Source of the DNA: Marinobacter sp. NP-4(2019)
GTDB lineage: Bacteria; Pseudomonadota; Gammaproteobacteria; Pseudomonadales; Oleiphilaceae
NCBI RefSeq assembly: GCF_003994855.1
Contig: NZ_CP034142.1
Span: 3,596,001 to 3,660,000, forward strand
DNA: 64,000 nt
Direction of reading: 5' to 3'
In this document: piece by piece, positions 25,587 through 32,709 of the stretch
How positions within the stretch are numbered: position 1 is the stretch's first letter
Layout of the letters: each line of letters begins with the position of its first letter
The notes under the pieces: generated by a model
What the model was told of the DNA's origin: nothing
The model's database searches: none
What the model saw: the letters and a program-made list of their open reading frames with translations, nothing else
Position numbers and translations under genes: made by a program

Positions 25587-27320
25587 ATGAAAATCAATGA
25601 CATCCCTGTGATCGAAACCGACGTTCTGGTGATCGGCGGTGGCACTGCCGGCCCCATGGCCGCCGTGACCGCCAAGGAACAGGACCCCAGCCTGAACGTG
25701 ATGCTATTGGAGAAAGCGAACGTCAAACGTTCCGGCGCCATCTCCATGGGCATGGACGGGCTCAACAACGCCGTCGTGCCCGGCCATGCCACCCCCGAGC
25801 AATACGTCAAGGAAATCACCATCGCCAACGACGGCATTGTCCACCAGCCCGCGCTGATGGCTTATGCCACCCGCTCGTTCCCGATGATCGAGAAGCTGGA
25901 TTCCTGGGGCGTGCATTTCCAGAAGGACGAAACCGGCGACTACGACATGAAGAAGGTCCACCACCTGGGCACCTATGTGCTGCCGATGCCGGAGGGCCAC
26001 AACGTCAAGAAAATCCTTTACCGCCGCCTGCGCCGCAATCGGGTGCAGATTGAAAACCGTTTTACCGCGACCCGTCTGCTGAAGGATCCGGACGGCAAGA
26101 TCGCCGGGATGATCGGTGTTAACACCCGAACGGCGGAACCGATCATCATCCGCGCCAAAGCGGTGATCATGGCCACCGGTGCCGCCGGTCGCCTGGGCCT
26201 GCCCACATCGGGCTACCTGTTCGGCACCTACGAGAATCCTGCCAATAACGGTGACGGCCACGCCATGGCCTACCACGCCGGCGCGGACCTGGCGAACCTG
26301 GAATGCTTCCAGGTGAACCCGCTACTCAAGGACTACAACGGCCCGGCCTGTGCCTACGTGACCGGACCACTGGGTGGCTTCACCGCCAACGCCTTTGGCG
26401 AGCGCTTTATCGAGTGCGACTACTGGTCCGGCCAGATGATGCTGGAATTCTTCAAGGAACTGGAATCCGGCACCGGCCCCGTGTTCCTCAAGCTGGACCA
26501 CCTGGCGGAGGAAACCATCCAGGAAATCGAGACCGTCCTGCACACCAACGAACGCCCCACCCGGGGCCGCTTCCACGAGGGACGTGACGTGAACTACCGC
26601 CAGCGCATGGTGGAAATGCACATCTCCGAGGTCGGCTTCTGCTCCGGCCACTCCGCCTCCGGCGTATGGACCGATGAAACCGGTGCCACCACCGTGCCCG
26701 GCCTCTACTGCGCCGGCGACATGGCCAGCGTGGCCCACAACTACATGCTGGGAGCCTTCGTGTATGGCCAGATCTGCGGCGAAAGTGCGGTCGAGTTTGT
26801 GAAATCACGAAACGAGCCCAAGCTTGATGAAACCTTTATCGCCAGTGAGCTGGAACGTATCCAGGCGCCGATGAAACGGGCCGATGGCATCCCACCGGAA
26901 CAGATGGAATACAAGGTGCGCCGCCTGGTCAACGACTACCTGCAGCCGCCCAAGGTCACCAAAAAAATGGAAATCGGGCTGGAGCGGATCCTCGCCGTGC
27001 GCGAAGACGTGCCTCTGCTCTGCGCCCGCGACCCTCACGAACTGCTACGAGCCATGGAAGTGCAGTCCATCATCGACTGCGCCGAAATGGCCGCCCGCGC
27101 CTCGCTCTACCGCACCGAATCCCGCTGGGGCCTTTACCACTACCGCGTGGACTACCCGGACCAGAACGACAGTGAGTGGTTCTACCACAGCCGCCTATTC
27201 AAGGACGAGAACGGCCGGATGGCCAGCGGCAAGCGCCCCATTGCGGATTACCTGGTGTCGCTGGGCGAGGAAAAAGACGCCTACCGGAAGATGCGGGTCC
27301 AGAAAGCCGCCAACGCCTGA
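25587..27320 (+). CDS. AprA-like FAD-dependent oxidoreductase (fumarate reductase/APS reductase alpha superfamily)
   Basis: Flavoprotein of 577 aa. The FAD-binding fingerprint VLVIGGGTAGPMAA is at residues 13-26, followed by RSGAISMGMDGLNN, which resembles adenylylsulfate reductase AprA more than FrdA or SdhA. The second FAD contact GLYCAGDMASVAHNYMLGAF is near residue 375. The next gene encodes an AprB-like ferredoxin, reinforcing an AprAB-like pair. There is no sat, qmo or dsr gene nearby and no signal peptide, so it is a cytoplasmic enzyme of unknown substrate, not a dissimilatory sulfate reductase. It starts 9 bases after the GntR gene. Confidence 0.85.
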   Translation: MKINDIPVIETDVLVIGGGTAGPMAAVTAKEQDPSLNVMLLEKANVKRSGAISMGMDGLNNAVVPGHATPEQYVKEITIANDGIVHQPALMAYATRSFPMIEKLDSWGVHFQKDETGDYDMKKVHHLGTYVLPMPEGHNVKKILYRRLRRNRVQIENRFTATRLLKDPDGKIAGMIGVNTRTAEPIIIRAKAVIMATGAAGRLGLPTSGYLFGTYENPANNGDGHAMAYHAGADLANLECFQVNPLLKDYNGPACAYVTGPLGGFTANAFGERFIECDYWSGQMMLEFFKELESGTGPVFLKLDHLAEETIQEIETVLHTNERPTRGRFHEGRDVNYRQRMVEMHISEVGFCSGHSASGVWTDETGATTVPGLYCAGDMASVAHNYMLGAFVYGQICGESAVEFVKSRNEPKLDETFIASELERIQAPMKRADGIPPEQMEYKVRRLVNDYLQPPKVTKKMEIGLERILAVREDVPLLCARDPHELLRAMEVQSIIDCAEMAARASLYRTESRWGLYHYRVDYPDQNDSEWFYHSRLFKDENGRMASGKRPIADYLVSLGEEKDAYRKMRVQKAANA

Positions 27321-27332
27321 CACCACTGACGA

Positions 27333-27352
27333 GGAGCCTCAAAAGAGGCTCC
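27333..27352 (+). other. Intercistronic hairpin
   Basis: GGAGCCTC-AAAA-GAGGCTCC is a perfect 8-base stem in the 71-base gap between the flavoprotein and its ferredoxin. No T tract follows, so it may set relative expression or mRNA stability rather than end transcription. Confidence 0.5.
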
Positions 27353-27391
27353 CGCCCACAACGAATTCTGTGACGAGAGAGGAACACCAAC

Positions 27392-27625
27392 ATGCCTATC
27401 GCCAATCACCATTCAAGCGTTCCCGTCATCGTGGACGAGGACAAATGCATTGCCGACAAGGGCTGCACCGTGTGCATCGACGTGTGCCCGCTGGACGTGC
27501 TGTGGATCAATGAAGAAACCGGCAAGGCCCACATGAAATACGACGAGTGCTGGTACTGCATGCCCTGTGAGGCGGACTGCCCCACTGACGCCGTTACCGT
27601 CAACATTCCCTACCTGCTGCGCTGA
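27392..27625 (+). CDS. AprB-like 4Fe-4S dicluster ferredoxin
   Basis: A 77-aa ferredoxin with two cluster motifs: KCIADKGCTVCIDVCP and ECWYCMPCEADCP. The second motif and its surroundings resemble the beta subunit of APS reductase, and the first has the longer C-x5-C spacing found there. Standard AprB is longer (about 150 aa), with a C-terminal tail that wraps the alpha subunit; that tail is absent. Likely electron carrier for the flavoprotein upstream. GAGAGGAAC precedes the ATG. Confidence 0.85.
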   Translation: MPIANHHSSVPVIVDEDKCIADKGCTVCIDVCPLDVLWINEETGKAHMKYDECWYCMPCEADCPTDAVTVNIPYLLR

Positions 27626-27633
27626 GGTAAGCC

Positions 27634-28593
27634 ATGAAAACCTACGACGATCCCGAACTGCAGGCCATTGCCGTGAAACTCACCTCTGACGATCCGGGCA
27701 TTCGCCGGGTGGCGGTCATGGACCTGGTGGATTCCGGCGAACCGGAAGCCGTTGAGCTGGTGATCCAGGCACTTCACGACCCGGACACCAACGTGCGTCA
27801 GGAAGCCGCCAAGGTGGTGGACGAATTTGAAGCCGCCGACATGGCCGATGCGCTGATTGCCGCCCTCAGCGACAACGATGAAGTCGTGCGCAACAGTGCT
27901 GCCCACGCTTTGGCCGACCTGAAAGATCCGGCAGCCGCAGAGCCACTGTTGGAAGCCCTGGAAACCAGCACGGATGGCTTCGTAGTGTCCGGCATCCTGC
28001 GTGCCCTGAAGCCTCTGCGGAACCCTGGCGCCCAGCGCCCGGCCCTGAAACGGCTTGGCGATGAGGACCCACGCGTCCGCCGCGAGGCTGTGGCCGTTAT
28101 CGGCTGGCTGAAACAGCCGGAGAACCTGCCTGCCCTGGTGGAAACCGCCCAGCACGATAAAGACCCGGAGGTACGCCGCGCCGCCACCGGCGCCCTGGTC
28201 TACGCCAGCCCACAGCAGGTTGGCCAGGCGTTGATTGGCCTGCTGAAAGATGAGCATTGGCAGGTCCGCTGCGAAGCCGCCAACAGCATTGGCAAGCTCG
28301 ACCATCAAGCCGCCGTGCAGGCACTGATGGAGTCCACAAAGGACGAGCTTTGGCAGGTTCGGGAAAAGGCGGTGGATGCCCTCGGCAAGCTGGGTTCAAC
28401 CGACGCCATTCCGGTATTGGGAGAGTGCTCGAAAGACGCCATGAGCAACCTGCGCAAGGCTGCCATTGGTGCCCTGGGCACCATTGCCCATAACGATGGC
28501 CGCCCCTACGTGGTGACCGCCCTGGACGATCCGGACCCGGACGTCCGCAAGCTGGCCCGCTGGGCCATCTCGAAACTGGACGCCGCGGCCTGA
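27634..28593 (+). CDS. HEAT-repeat (PBS-lyase type) protein
   Basis: A 319-aa all-helical repeat protein of about ten HEAT units of roughly 31 residues, seen in phrases such as DPDTNVRQEAAKVVDE, DNDEVVRNSAAHALADL, DEDPRVRREAVAVIGWL and DPDPDVRKLARWAI. HEAT proteins of this type act as scaffolds or chaperones, for example bilin lyase CpcE. It begins 8 bases after the AprB-like gene, so it probably assembles or holds the AprAB-like complex. No signal peptide; role inferred from context. Confidence 0.88.
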   Translation: MKTYDDPELQAIAVKLTSDDPGIRRVAVMDLVDSGEPEAVELVIQALHDPDTNVRQEAAKVVDEFEAADMADALIAALSDNDEVVRNSAAHALADLKDPAAAEPLLEALETSTDGFVVSGILRALKPLRNPGAQRPALKRLGDEDPRVRREAVAVIGWLKQPENLPALVETAQHDKDPEVRRAATGALVYASPQQVGQALIGLLKDEHWQVRCEAANSIGKLDHQAAVQALMESTKDELWQVREKAVDALGKLGSTDAIPVLGECSKDAMSNLRKAAIGALGTIAHNDGRPYVVTALDDPDPDVRKLARWAISKLDAAA

Positions 28594-28597
28594 CAGT

Positions 28598-28631
28598 CCG
28601 GGCCGGCCTGTTCCGCACCAGGCTGGCCCGG
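28598..28631 (+). other. Intercistronic hairpin
   Basis: CCGGGCCGGCCTG and CAGGCTGGCCCGG pair over 13 positions with one mismatch across an 8-base loop, directly after the HEAT-gene stop. No T tract follows; perhaps a partial terminator or processing site before the downstream ferredoxin. Confidence 0.45.
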
Positions 28632-28659
28632 CAACCGCCAACACCGAGAGGAGACTGCC

Positions 28660-28983
28660 ATGACCTTTGTTGTTACCGAAAATTGCATCCGCTGTAAGTA
28701 CACCGATTGCGTCGATGTCTGCCCCACGGACTGCTTCCATGAAGGCCCGAACTTTCTGGTGATCAATCCCGAGACCTGCATCGACTGCAGTCTGTGCGTC
28801 ACCGAGTGCCCGGCCGACGCCATTTTTGATGAAAACCACCTGCCGGAGGATCAGCGCCATTTCATCCAGCTCAATGCCGAGCTTTCCGAGGTATGGCCGG
28901 TCATCGACGCCACCTCCGCGCCCCTGCCGGAAGCCGAAGAGTGGGTCGACCGCCCCGACAAGATGCAGTTCCTGGAGCGCTAG
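28660..28983 (+). CDS. fdxA: FdxA-type seven-iron ferredoxin
   Basis: A 107-aa ferredoxin with the FdxA pattern: CIRCKYTDCVDVCPTDCF for the 3Fe and 4Fe clusters and CIDCSLCVTECPADAIF for the other 4Fe cluster. The long C-terminal region (HLPEDQRHFIQLNAELSEVW) is typical of proteobacterial FdxA. GAGAGGAGA precedes the ATG. Together with the ferredoxin-NADP reductase at 30508 it could connect the AprA-like enzyme to NADPH. Confidence 0.93.
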   Translation: MTFVVTENCIRCKYTDCVDVCPTDCFHEGPNFLVINPETCIDCSLCVTECPADAIFDENHLPEDQRHFIQLNAELSEVWPVIDATSAPLPEAEEWVDRPDKMQFLER

Positions 28984-28986
28984 TTC

Positions 28987-29178
28987 ATGCCTCAACTTGT
29001 CATAACGAGTTGTTTCCGGACGGTATCGCTTGCCCTAGTGGTTCTGTCCGCCGCGGCGTTGGGCAGTACCCGGCCGATGGAACTGCCCGATCGCCATGTA
29101 CCGCTGCCTGAGGTACCGGAACTGGTCATCCCATCCGCTATGGAAGGAGGTCCTTATGTCCAGACAAACGCTGGTTGA
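28987..29178 (+). CDS. Small putative exported protein
   Basis: A 63-codon frame starts 3 bases after the FdxA stop and overlaps the start of the DUF971 gene. The N-terminus has a hydrophobic stretch (TVSLALVVLSAAALGST) like a signal peptide, then a Pro-rich tail (PLPEVPELVIPSA). No family is recognised and the ribosome site is weak, so it may be a spurious frame. It matters because it fills an otherwise empty 170-base gap in an operon. Confidence 0.3.
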   Translation: MPQLVITSCFRTVSLALVVLSAAALGSTRPMELPDRHVPLPEVPELVIPSAMEGGPYVQTNAG

Positions 29179-29467
29179 TCCGCCAAAAGAAGTTCGCCTG
29201 AAACGCAGACTCAACGCGCTGGAACTGAACTGGCCCGATGGCCTGACCACACGGCTGAGCTGCCTGATGCTGCGCAAGTCCTGCGCCTGCTCCCACTGCA
29301 CCCAGGCCAAACGCTCTGGCCGGCTCAGCCTGATTGATGCCGACATCCGCGTTGAACGGGTGGAGCTGTCCGGCGTGAGTGGTCTGCAGTTCTTTTTCAG
29401 CGACGGCCATTACCGGGGGCTTTACCCCTGGGCTTTCCTGCGCGAACTGAGCGAGCAGGTGTCATGA
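29156..29467 (+). CDS. DUF971 (GBBH-like N-terminal) protein
   Basis: A 103-aa protein of the DUF971 family, the domain at the N-terminus of gamma-butyrobetaine hydroxylase that is often found alone next to Fe-S assembly and Mrp genes. LELNWPDGLTTRLSCLMLRKSCACSHC carries a CxCxxC cluster of cysteines; the ending HYRGLYPWAFLREL is diagnostic. The ATG at 29156 has an AAGGAGG site 6 bases away, which is stronger than any upstream alternative. Its stop overlaps the YeiH gene. Confidence 0.85.
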   Translation: MSRQTLVDPPKEVRLKRRLNALELNWPDGLTTRLSCLMLRKSCACSHCTQAKRSGRLSLIDADIRVERVELSGVSGLQFFFSDGHYRGLYPWAFLRELSEQVS

Positions 29468-30471
29468 ACCAGACACTTCGTACCCTGGATATCCGCTGGT
29501 GGGCACCGGCACGGCTGCGCTATCCCGGAGCGGCCCTGTGCGTGGTGCTGGCCCTGGCCGGCAGCTTCCTGGCGGACCACTACGGTGCCCCCGCGCTGGT
29601 GCTGGTCCTGCTGCTGGGCTTTGGTTTTGCCAGCCAGGCAGCGGATACCCGGCTGCAGCCCGGTGTGGAATTCTGCAGTCGCCAGGTCCTGCGTATTGGC
29701 ATTGCCCTGCTGGGCGCGAGGATCGGGGTGGAACAACTGATGACCGTCGGCAGCCTGCCGTTGCTGGTGGTCCTCACCTGCACCCCCATTATCATCGGCT
29801 CCGCGCTGTTGCTCGGCCAGTGGCTGGGTCTGCCGCGGCTGCAAAGCCTGGTGGCCGGCGTGGCAGTGGCGATCTGCGGGGTGTCTGCCGCTGTCGCGGT
29901 TGCCGCCGTTATCCCCCAGGGCAAACTGGAGGACCGGCGGCTGCTGGGTGTCGTGGTGGGCGTCACGGCCCTTGGCACCCTGAGCATGCTGGCGTTACCG
30001 CCGCTGTTCAGTCTGCTGGGGTACAGCGAGCCCGAAACGGGCCTGCTGCTGGGCGCCAGTATCCACGACGTGGCCCAGGCCGCTGGTGCGGGCTACCTGG
30101 TATCCGATACCGCTGGCGACATCGCCACACTCACCAAACTGTTACGGGTTGCCCTGCTGGCACCGCTGGTTCTGCTACTGGGTGCGCTGCTGAACCGCAA
30201 CAGCGCCGGCAAGGCGGAACACCCCTGGTTTTTGCTGGGCTTCGTCACCTTGTTCGGCATGAACAGCCTGGGCTGGCTGCCAGATGACCTGCGCCAGGTC
30301 CTGGCCACCACGTCCCAGGCCTGCCTGCTGGTCACCATGGCCGCCCTCGGTATGCGCACCAGCCTGTCATCCCTGATTGCCCAAGGCTGGAAACCCTTTG
30401 CACTGCTGGCACTGCTCAGCACTCTGCTCGTCATCACGGCCATGGTATCCATGGCCACTTACTCACCCTGA
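29464..30471 (+). CDS. YeiH-family putative sulfate/sulfite exporter
   Basis: Inner-membrane protein of 335 aa with about ten hydrophobic segments. Family marks are ILLGFGFAS-type and LQPGVEFCSRQVLRIGIALLGARIG near residue 60, VAICGVSAAVAVAAVIP near 140 and LLGASIHDVAQAAGAG near 200. YeiH proteins are annotated as sulfate exporters by homology; physiology is poorly established. It is translationally coupled to the DUF971 gene (ATGA). Its presence is the main hint that the cluster handles a sulfur compound. Confidence 0.88.
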   Translation: MNQTLRTLDIRWWAPARLRYPGAALCVVLALAGSFLADHYGAPALVLVLLLGFGFASQAADTRLQPGVEFCSRQVLRIGIALLGARIGVEQLMTVGSLPLLVVLTCTPIIIGSALLLGQWLGLPRLQSLVAGVAVAICGVSAAVAVAAVIPQGKLEDRRLLGVVVGVTALGTLSMLALPPLFSLLGYSEPETGLLLGASIHDVAQAAGAGYLVSDTAGDIATLTKLLRVALLAPLVLLLGALLNRNSAGKAEHPWFLLGFVTLFGMNSLGWLPDDLRQVLATTSQACLLVTMAALGMRTSLSSLIAQGWKPFALLALLSTLLVITAMVSMATYSP

Positions 30472-30507
30472 TATCAACTACAATTAGCCTATACGGAGGA
30501 CTATCCC

Positions 30508-31284
30508 ATGGCTGCACTTGGAACCGAAAGCGTCATCAGCGTCCATCACTGGAACGACACCCTGTTCAGCTTCAGGACCACCCGCGATCAGAGCCTGCGC
30601 TTTGAGAACGGCCACTTCGTGATGATCGGCCTGCCGGTGGACGGCAAGCCGCTACTTCGCGCTTACAGCATTGTCAGCGCCAACCATGAAGAGTACCTGG
30701 AATTTCTCAGCATCAAGGTGCCAAACGGGCCGCTGACCTCCCGCCTGCAGCATATCCAGGAGGGCGATTCACTGTTTGTCAGCCGCAAACCGGTGGGCAC
30801 CCTGGTGATGCACGACCTGAACCCGGGCAAACACCTCTACCTGTTCGGCACCGGCACCGGGCTGGCACCGTTCATGAGCATCATTCGTGACCCGGAAACC
30901 TACGAGCGTTTTGACAAGGTGGTACTGGTACATTGCGTACGTGAAGTCAGCGAACTGGCCTATCACGATTACCTGACCAGCGAACTGCCCGGCCACGAGT
31001 TTCTGGCGGAGATCATCGGCGACAAGCTGATCTACTACCCCACCGTGACCCGGGAACCTTTCCGCAACCGGGGCCGCATCACCACCCTGGTGGAATCCGG
31101 CCAGTTGGCCAAGGATACCGGCCTGCCGCAACTGAATGCGGGCACCGACCGGGTCATGCTCTGCGGCAGCCCGGCCATGCTGAAAGACCTGTCCGCCATG
31201 CTCGACGGCCTTGGATTCAAAGCCTCGCCCCATCAAGGCGAGCCTGGCGACTACGTCATTGAACGCGCGTTCGTGGAACAATAA
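30508..31284 (+). CDS. fpr: Ferredoxin-NADP reductase (Fpr)
   Basis: FAD enzyme of 258 aa exchanging electrons between NADPH and ferredoxin. The FAD domain has LLRAYSIVSANHEEYLEF (the RxYS motif), the nucleotide domain has LFGTGTGLAPFMSIIRD and VMLCGSPAML, and the chain ends VIERAFVEQ, close to the bacterial class I VE(R/K) ending. ACGGAGGA precedes the ATG. A plausible NADPH link for FdxA and the AprB-like ferredoxin. Confidence 0.93.
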   Translation: MAALGTESVISVHHWNDTLFSFRTTRDQSLRFENGHFVMIGLPVDGKPLLRAYSIVSANHEEYLEFLSIKVPNGPLTSRLQHIQEGDSLFVSRKPVGTLVMHDLNPGKHLYLFGTGTGLAPFMSIIRDPETYERFDKVVLVHCVREVSELAYHDYLTSELPGHEFLAEIIGDKLIYYPTVTREPFRNRGRITTLVESGQLAKDTGLPQLNAGTDRVMLCGSPAMLKDLSAMLDGLGFKASPHQGEPGDYVIERAFVEQ

Positions 31285-31298
31285 CCGGGGGTATGACC

Positions 31299-32183
31299 AT
31301 GTCCAGTCCAGTTTCCTACCTGCCGGCTCACCAGCAGAAGCGTCAGCCCCCGGAGCAAAAAGCAGTTCCGGGTGTGAAACACCTGATTGCTGTCGCCTCC
31401 GGCAAAGGCGGCGTCGGCAAATCGACGACCACCACTAACCTCGCCCTTGCGCTTGCCAGGGAGGGCGCTCGCGTCGGTGTGTTGGACGCCGATCTATACG
31501 GCCCCAGCCAGCCCCGCATGCTGGGCCTGAAAGGCATGCCCGACAGCCCGGATGGCAAAATCCTGGAACCCATGATTGGCCACGGCATCCAGACCATGTC
31601 CATCGGTTTTCTGGTGGATGATGAATCTCCCATCATCTGGCGCGGCCCGATGATCACCCAGGCGCTGACCCGACTGGTGTACGAGACTCGCTGGGACAAC
31701 CTGGATTACCTGATTGTCGATATGCCACCGGGCACCGGCGACATCCACCTGACCATGGCCCAGCGCATGCCGGTATCCGGTGCGGTGATTGTCACCACGC
31801 CTCAGGACATCGCCCTGCTGGACGCCCGCAAGGGGCTGCGCATGTTCGAAAAAGTCAATGTGCCTGTGCTTGGTATTATCGAGAACATGAGCACCCATAT
31901 CTGTACCGAATGCGGCCATGAGGAACACATCTTCGGGGAGGGAGGAGCGAAGATAATGGCAGAGGAAGCCGGCACCGACCTACTGGGGGGACTGCCACTG
32001 GATATCCGCATCCGCACCGGCTCTGATTCGGGCCAGCCAGTGATGATTACCGAGCCCGAAGGTACTCTGGCAAGCGCCTATCAGGATATTGCCAACCGTA
32101 TCGCCCAGGAGATTTCATCACTTGAAAGTGCAGCAGAGAATGGCGACGCTGACCATACATTGCCAAACATCGTAATGGAGTAA
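31299..32183 (+). CDS. apbC: Mrp/ApbC-type Fe-S cluster carrier ATPase
   Basis: P-loop ATPase of about 294 aa that carries and delivers Fe-S clusters. The deviant Walker A reads ASGKGGVGKSTTTTNLALAL, and the cluster-binding cysteines are in THICTECGHEEHIF. LIVDMPPGTGDIHLTM is the switch II region. The N-terminal DUF59 domain of long Mrp proteins is missing. The second ATG (31299) is spaced better from GGGGG than that at 31293. As the last gene of the cluster it could mature the many Fe-S proteins upstream. Confidence 0.9.
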   Translation: MSSPVSYLPAHQQKRQPPEQKAVPGVKHLIAVASGKGGVGKSTTTTNLALALAREGARVGVLDADLYGPSQPRMLGLKGMPDSPDGKILEPMIGHGIQTMSIGFLVDDESPIIWRGPMITQALTRLVYETRWDNLDYLIVDMPPGTGDIHLTMAQRMPVSGAVIVTTPQDIALLDARKGLRMFEKVNVPVLGIIENMSTHICTECGHEEHIFGEGGAKIMAEEAGTDLLGGLPLDIRIRTGSDSGQPVMITEPEGTLASAYQDIANRIAQEISSLESAAENGDADHTLPNIVME

Positions 32184-32247
32184 GAGAGCATCACTACGGT
32201 GACTCGGCATTGGAAATCTGCAAGGAACACGGGCAGCGTCCGCTCTT

Positions 32248-32709
32248 CTAGTCGCTGCCTTCACTGGCCTCCGGCTCGGTTTTTGCCAGTGCTGGCAGCA
32301 CCAGAACCGGGCACGGGGCATTTACCGAAACATACTCCACAGTCGCCCGGCGCAGGGGCCAATGCCCACTGCTGCCACGGGATACCAGTAAAATAAGATC
32401 GGCACACAATTGGCCCGCAAGGCCCACCAATTTTTCGCCGGCGCTGCCTGCCACCACATGCAGGGTCGCATTGCGGTTCAAAGGCAGATACTTGCGCACG
32501 AGGAGATCCAGTGTTTCCCGGACTTCAGCCTCTTTCTCTTCTGGCGCCTCTTCCGCTACATGAGGGAAGAACCCGCCACCGCCGGGACTGAAAACACTGG
32601 CAAGGTGGAGCTCACCGTCCTCGGCCAGCAGATCCATGGACGCTTCCAGGGCCCGCTTGCCCTCGCCGTCATCATCCGGATCAATGGCGATCAACAGTTT
32701 CTGATACAT
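32248..32709 (-). CDS. UspA-type universal stress protein
   Basis: A 153-aa single Usp domain, MYQKLLIAIDPDDDGEGKRAL at the start. The ATP-binding type signature G-x2-G-x9-G(S/T) is not intact: SRGSSGHWPLRRATVEYVSV has the first glycines but not the second, so nucleotide binding is uncertain. The start overlaps the end of the BCCT carrier gene by 29 bases, so the two are co-translated; UspA-like domains are known to modulate osmolyte transporters. Confidence 0.85.
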   Translation of the reverse strand: MYQKLLIAIDPDDDGEGKRALEASMDLLAEDGELHLASVFSPGGGGFFPHVAEEAPEEKEAEVRETLDLLVRKYLPLNRNATLHVVAGSAGEKLVGLAGQLCADLILLVSRGSSGHWPLRRATVEYVSVNAPCPVLVLPALAKTEPEASEGSD

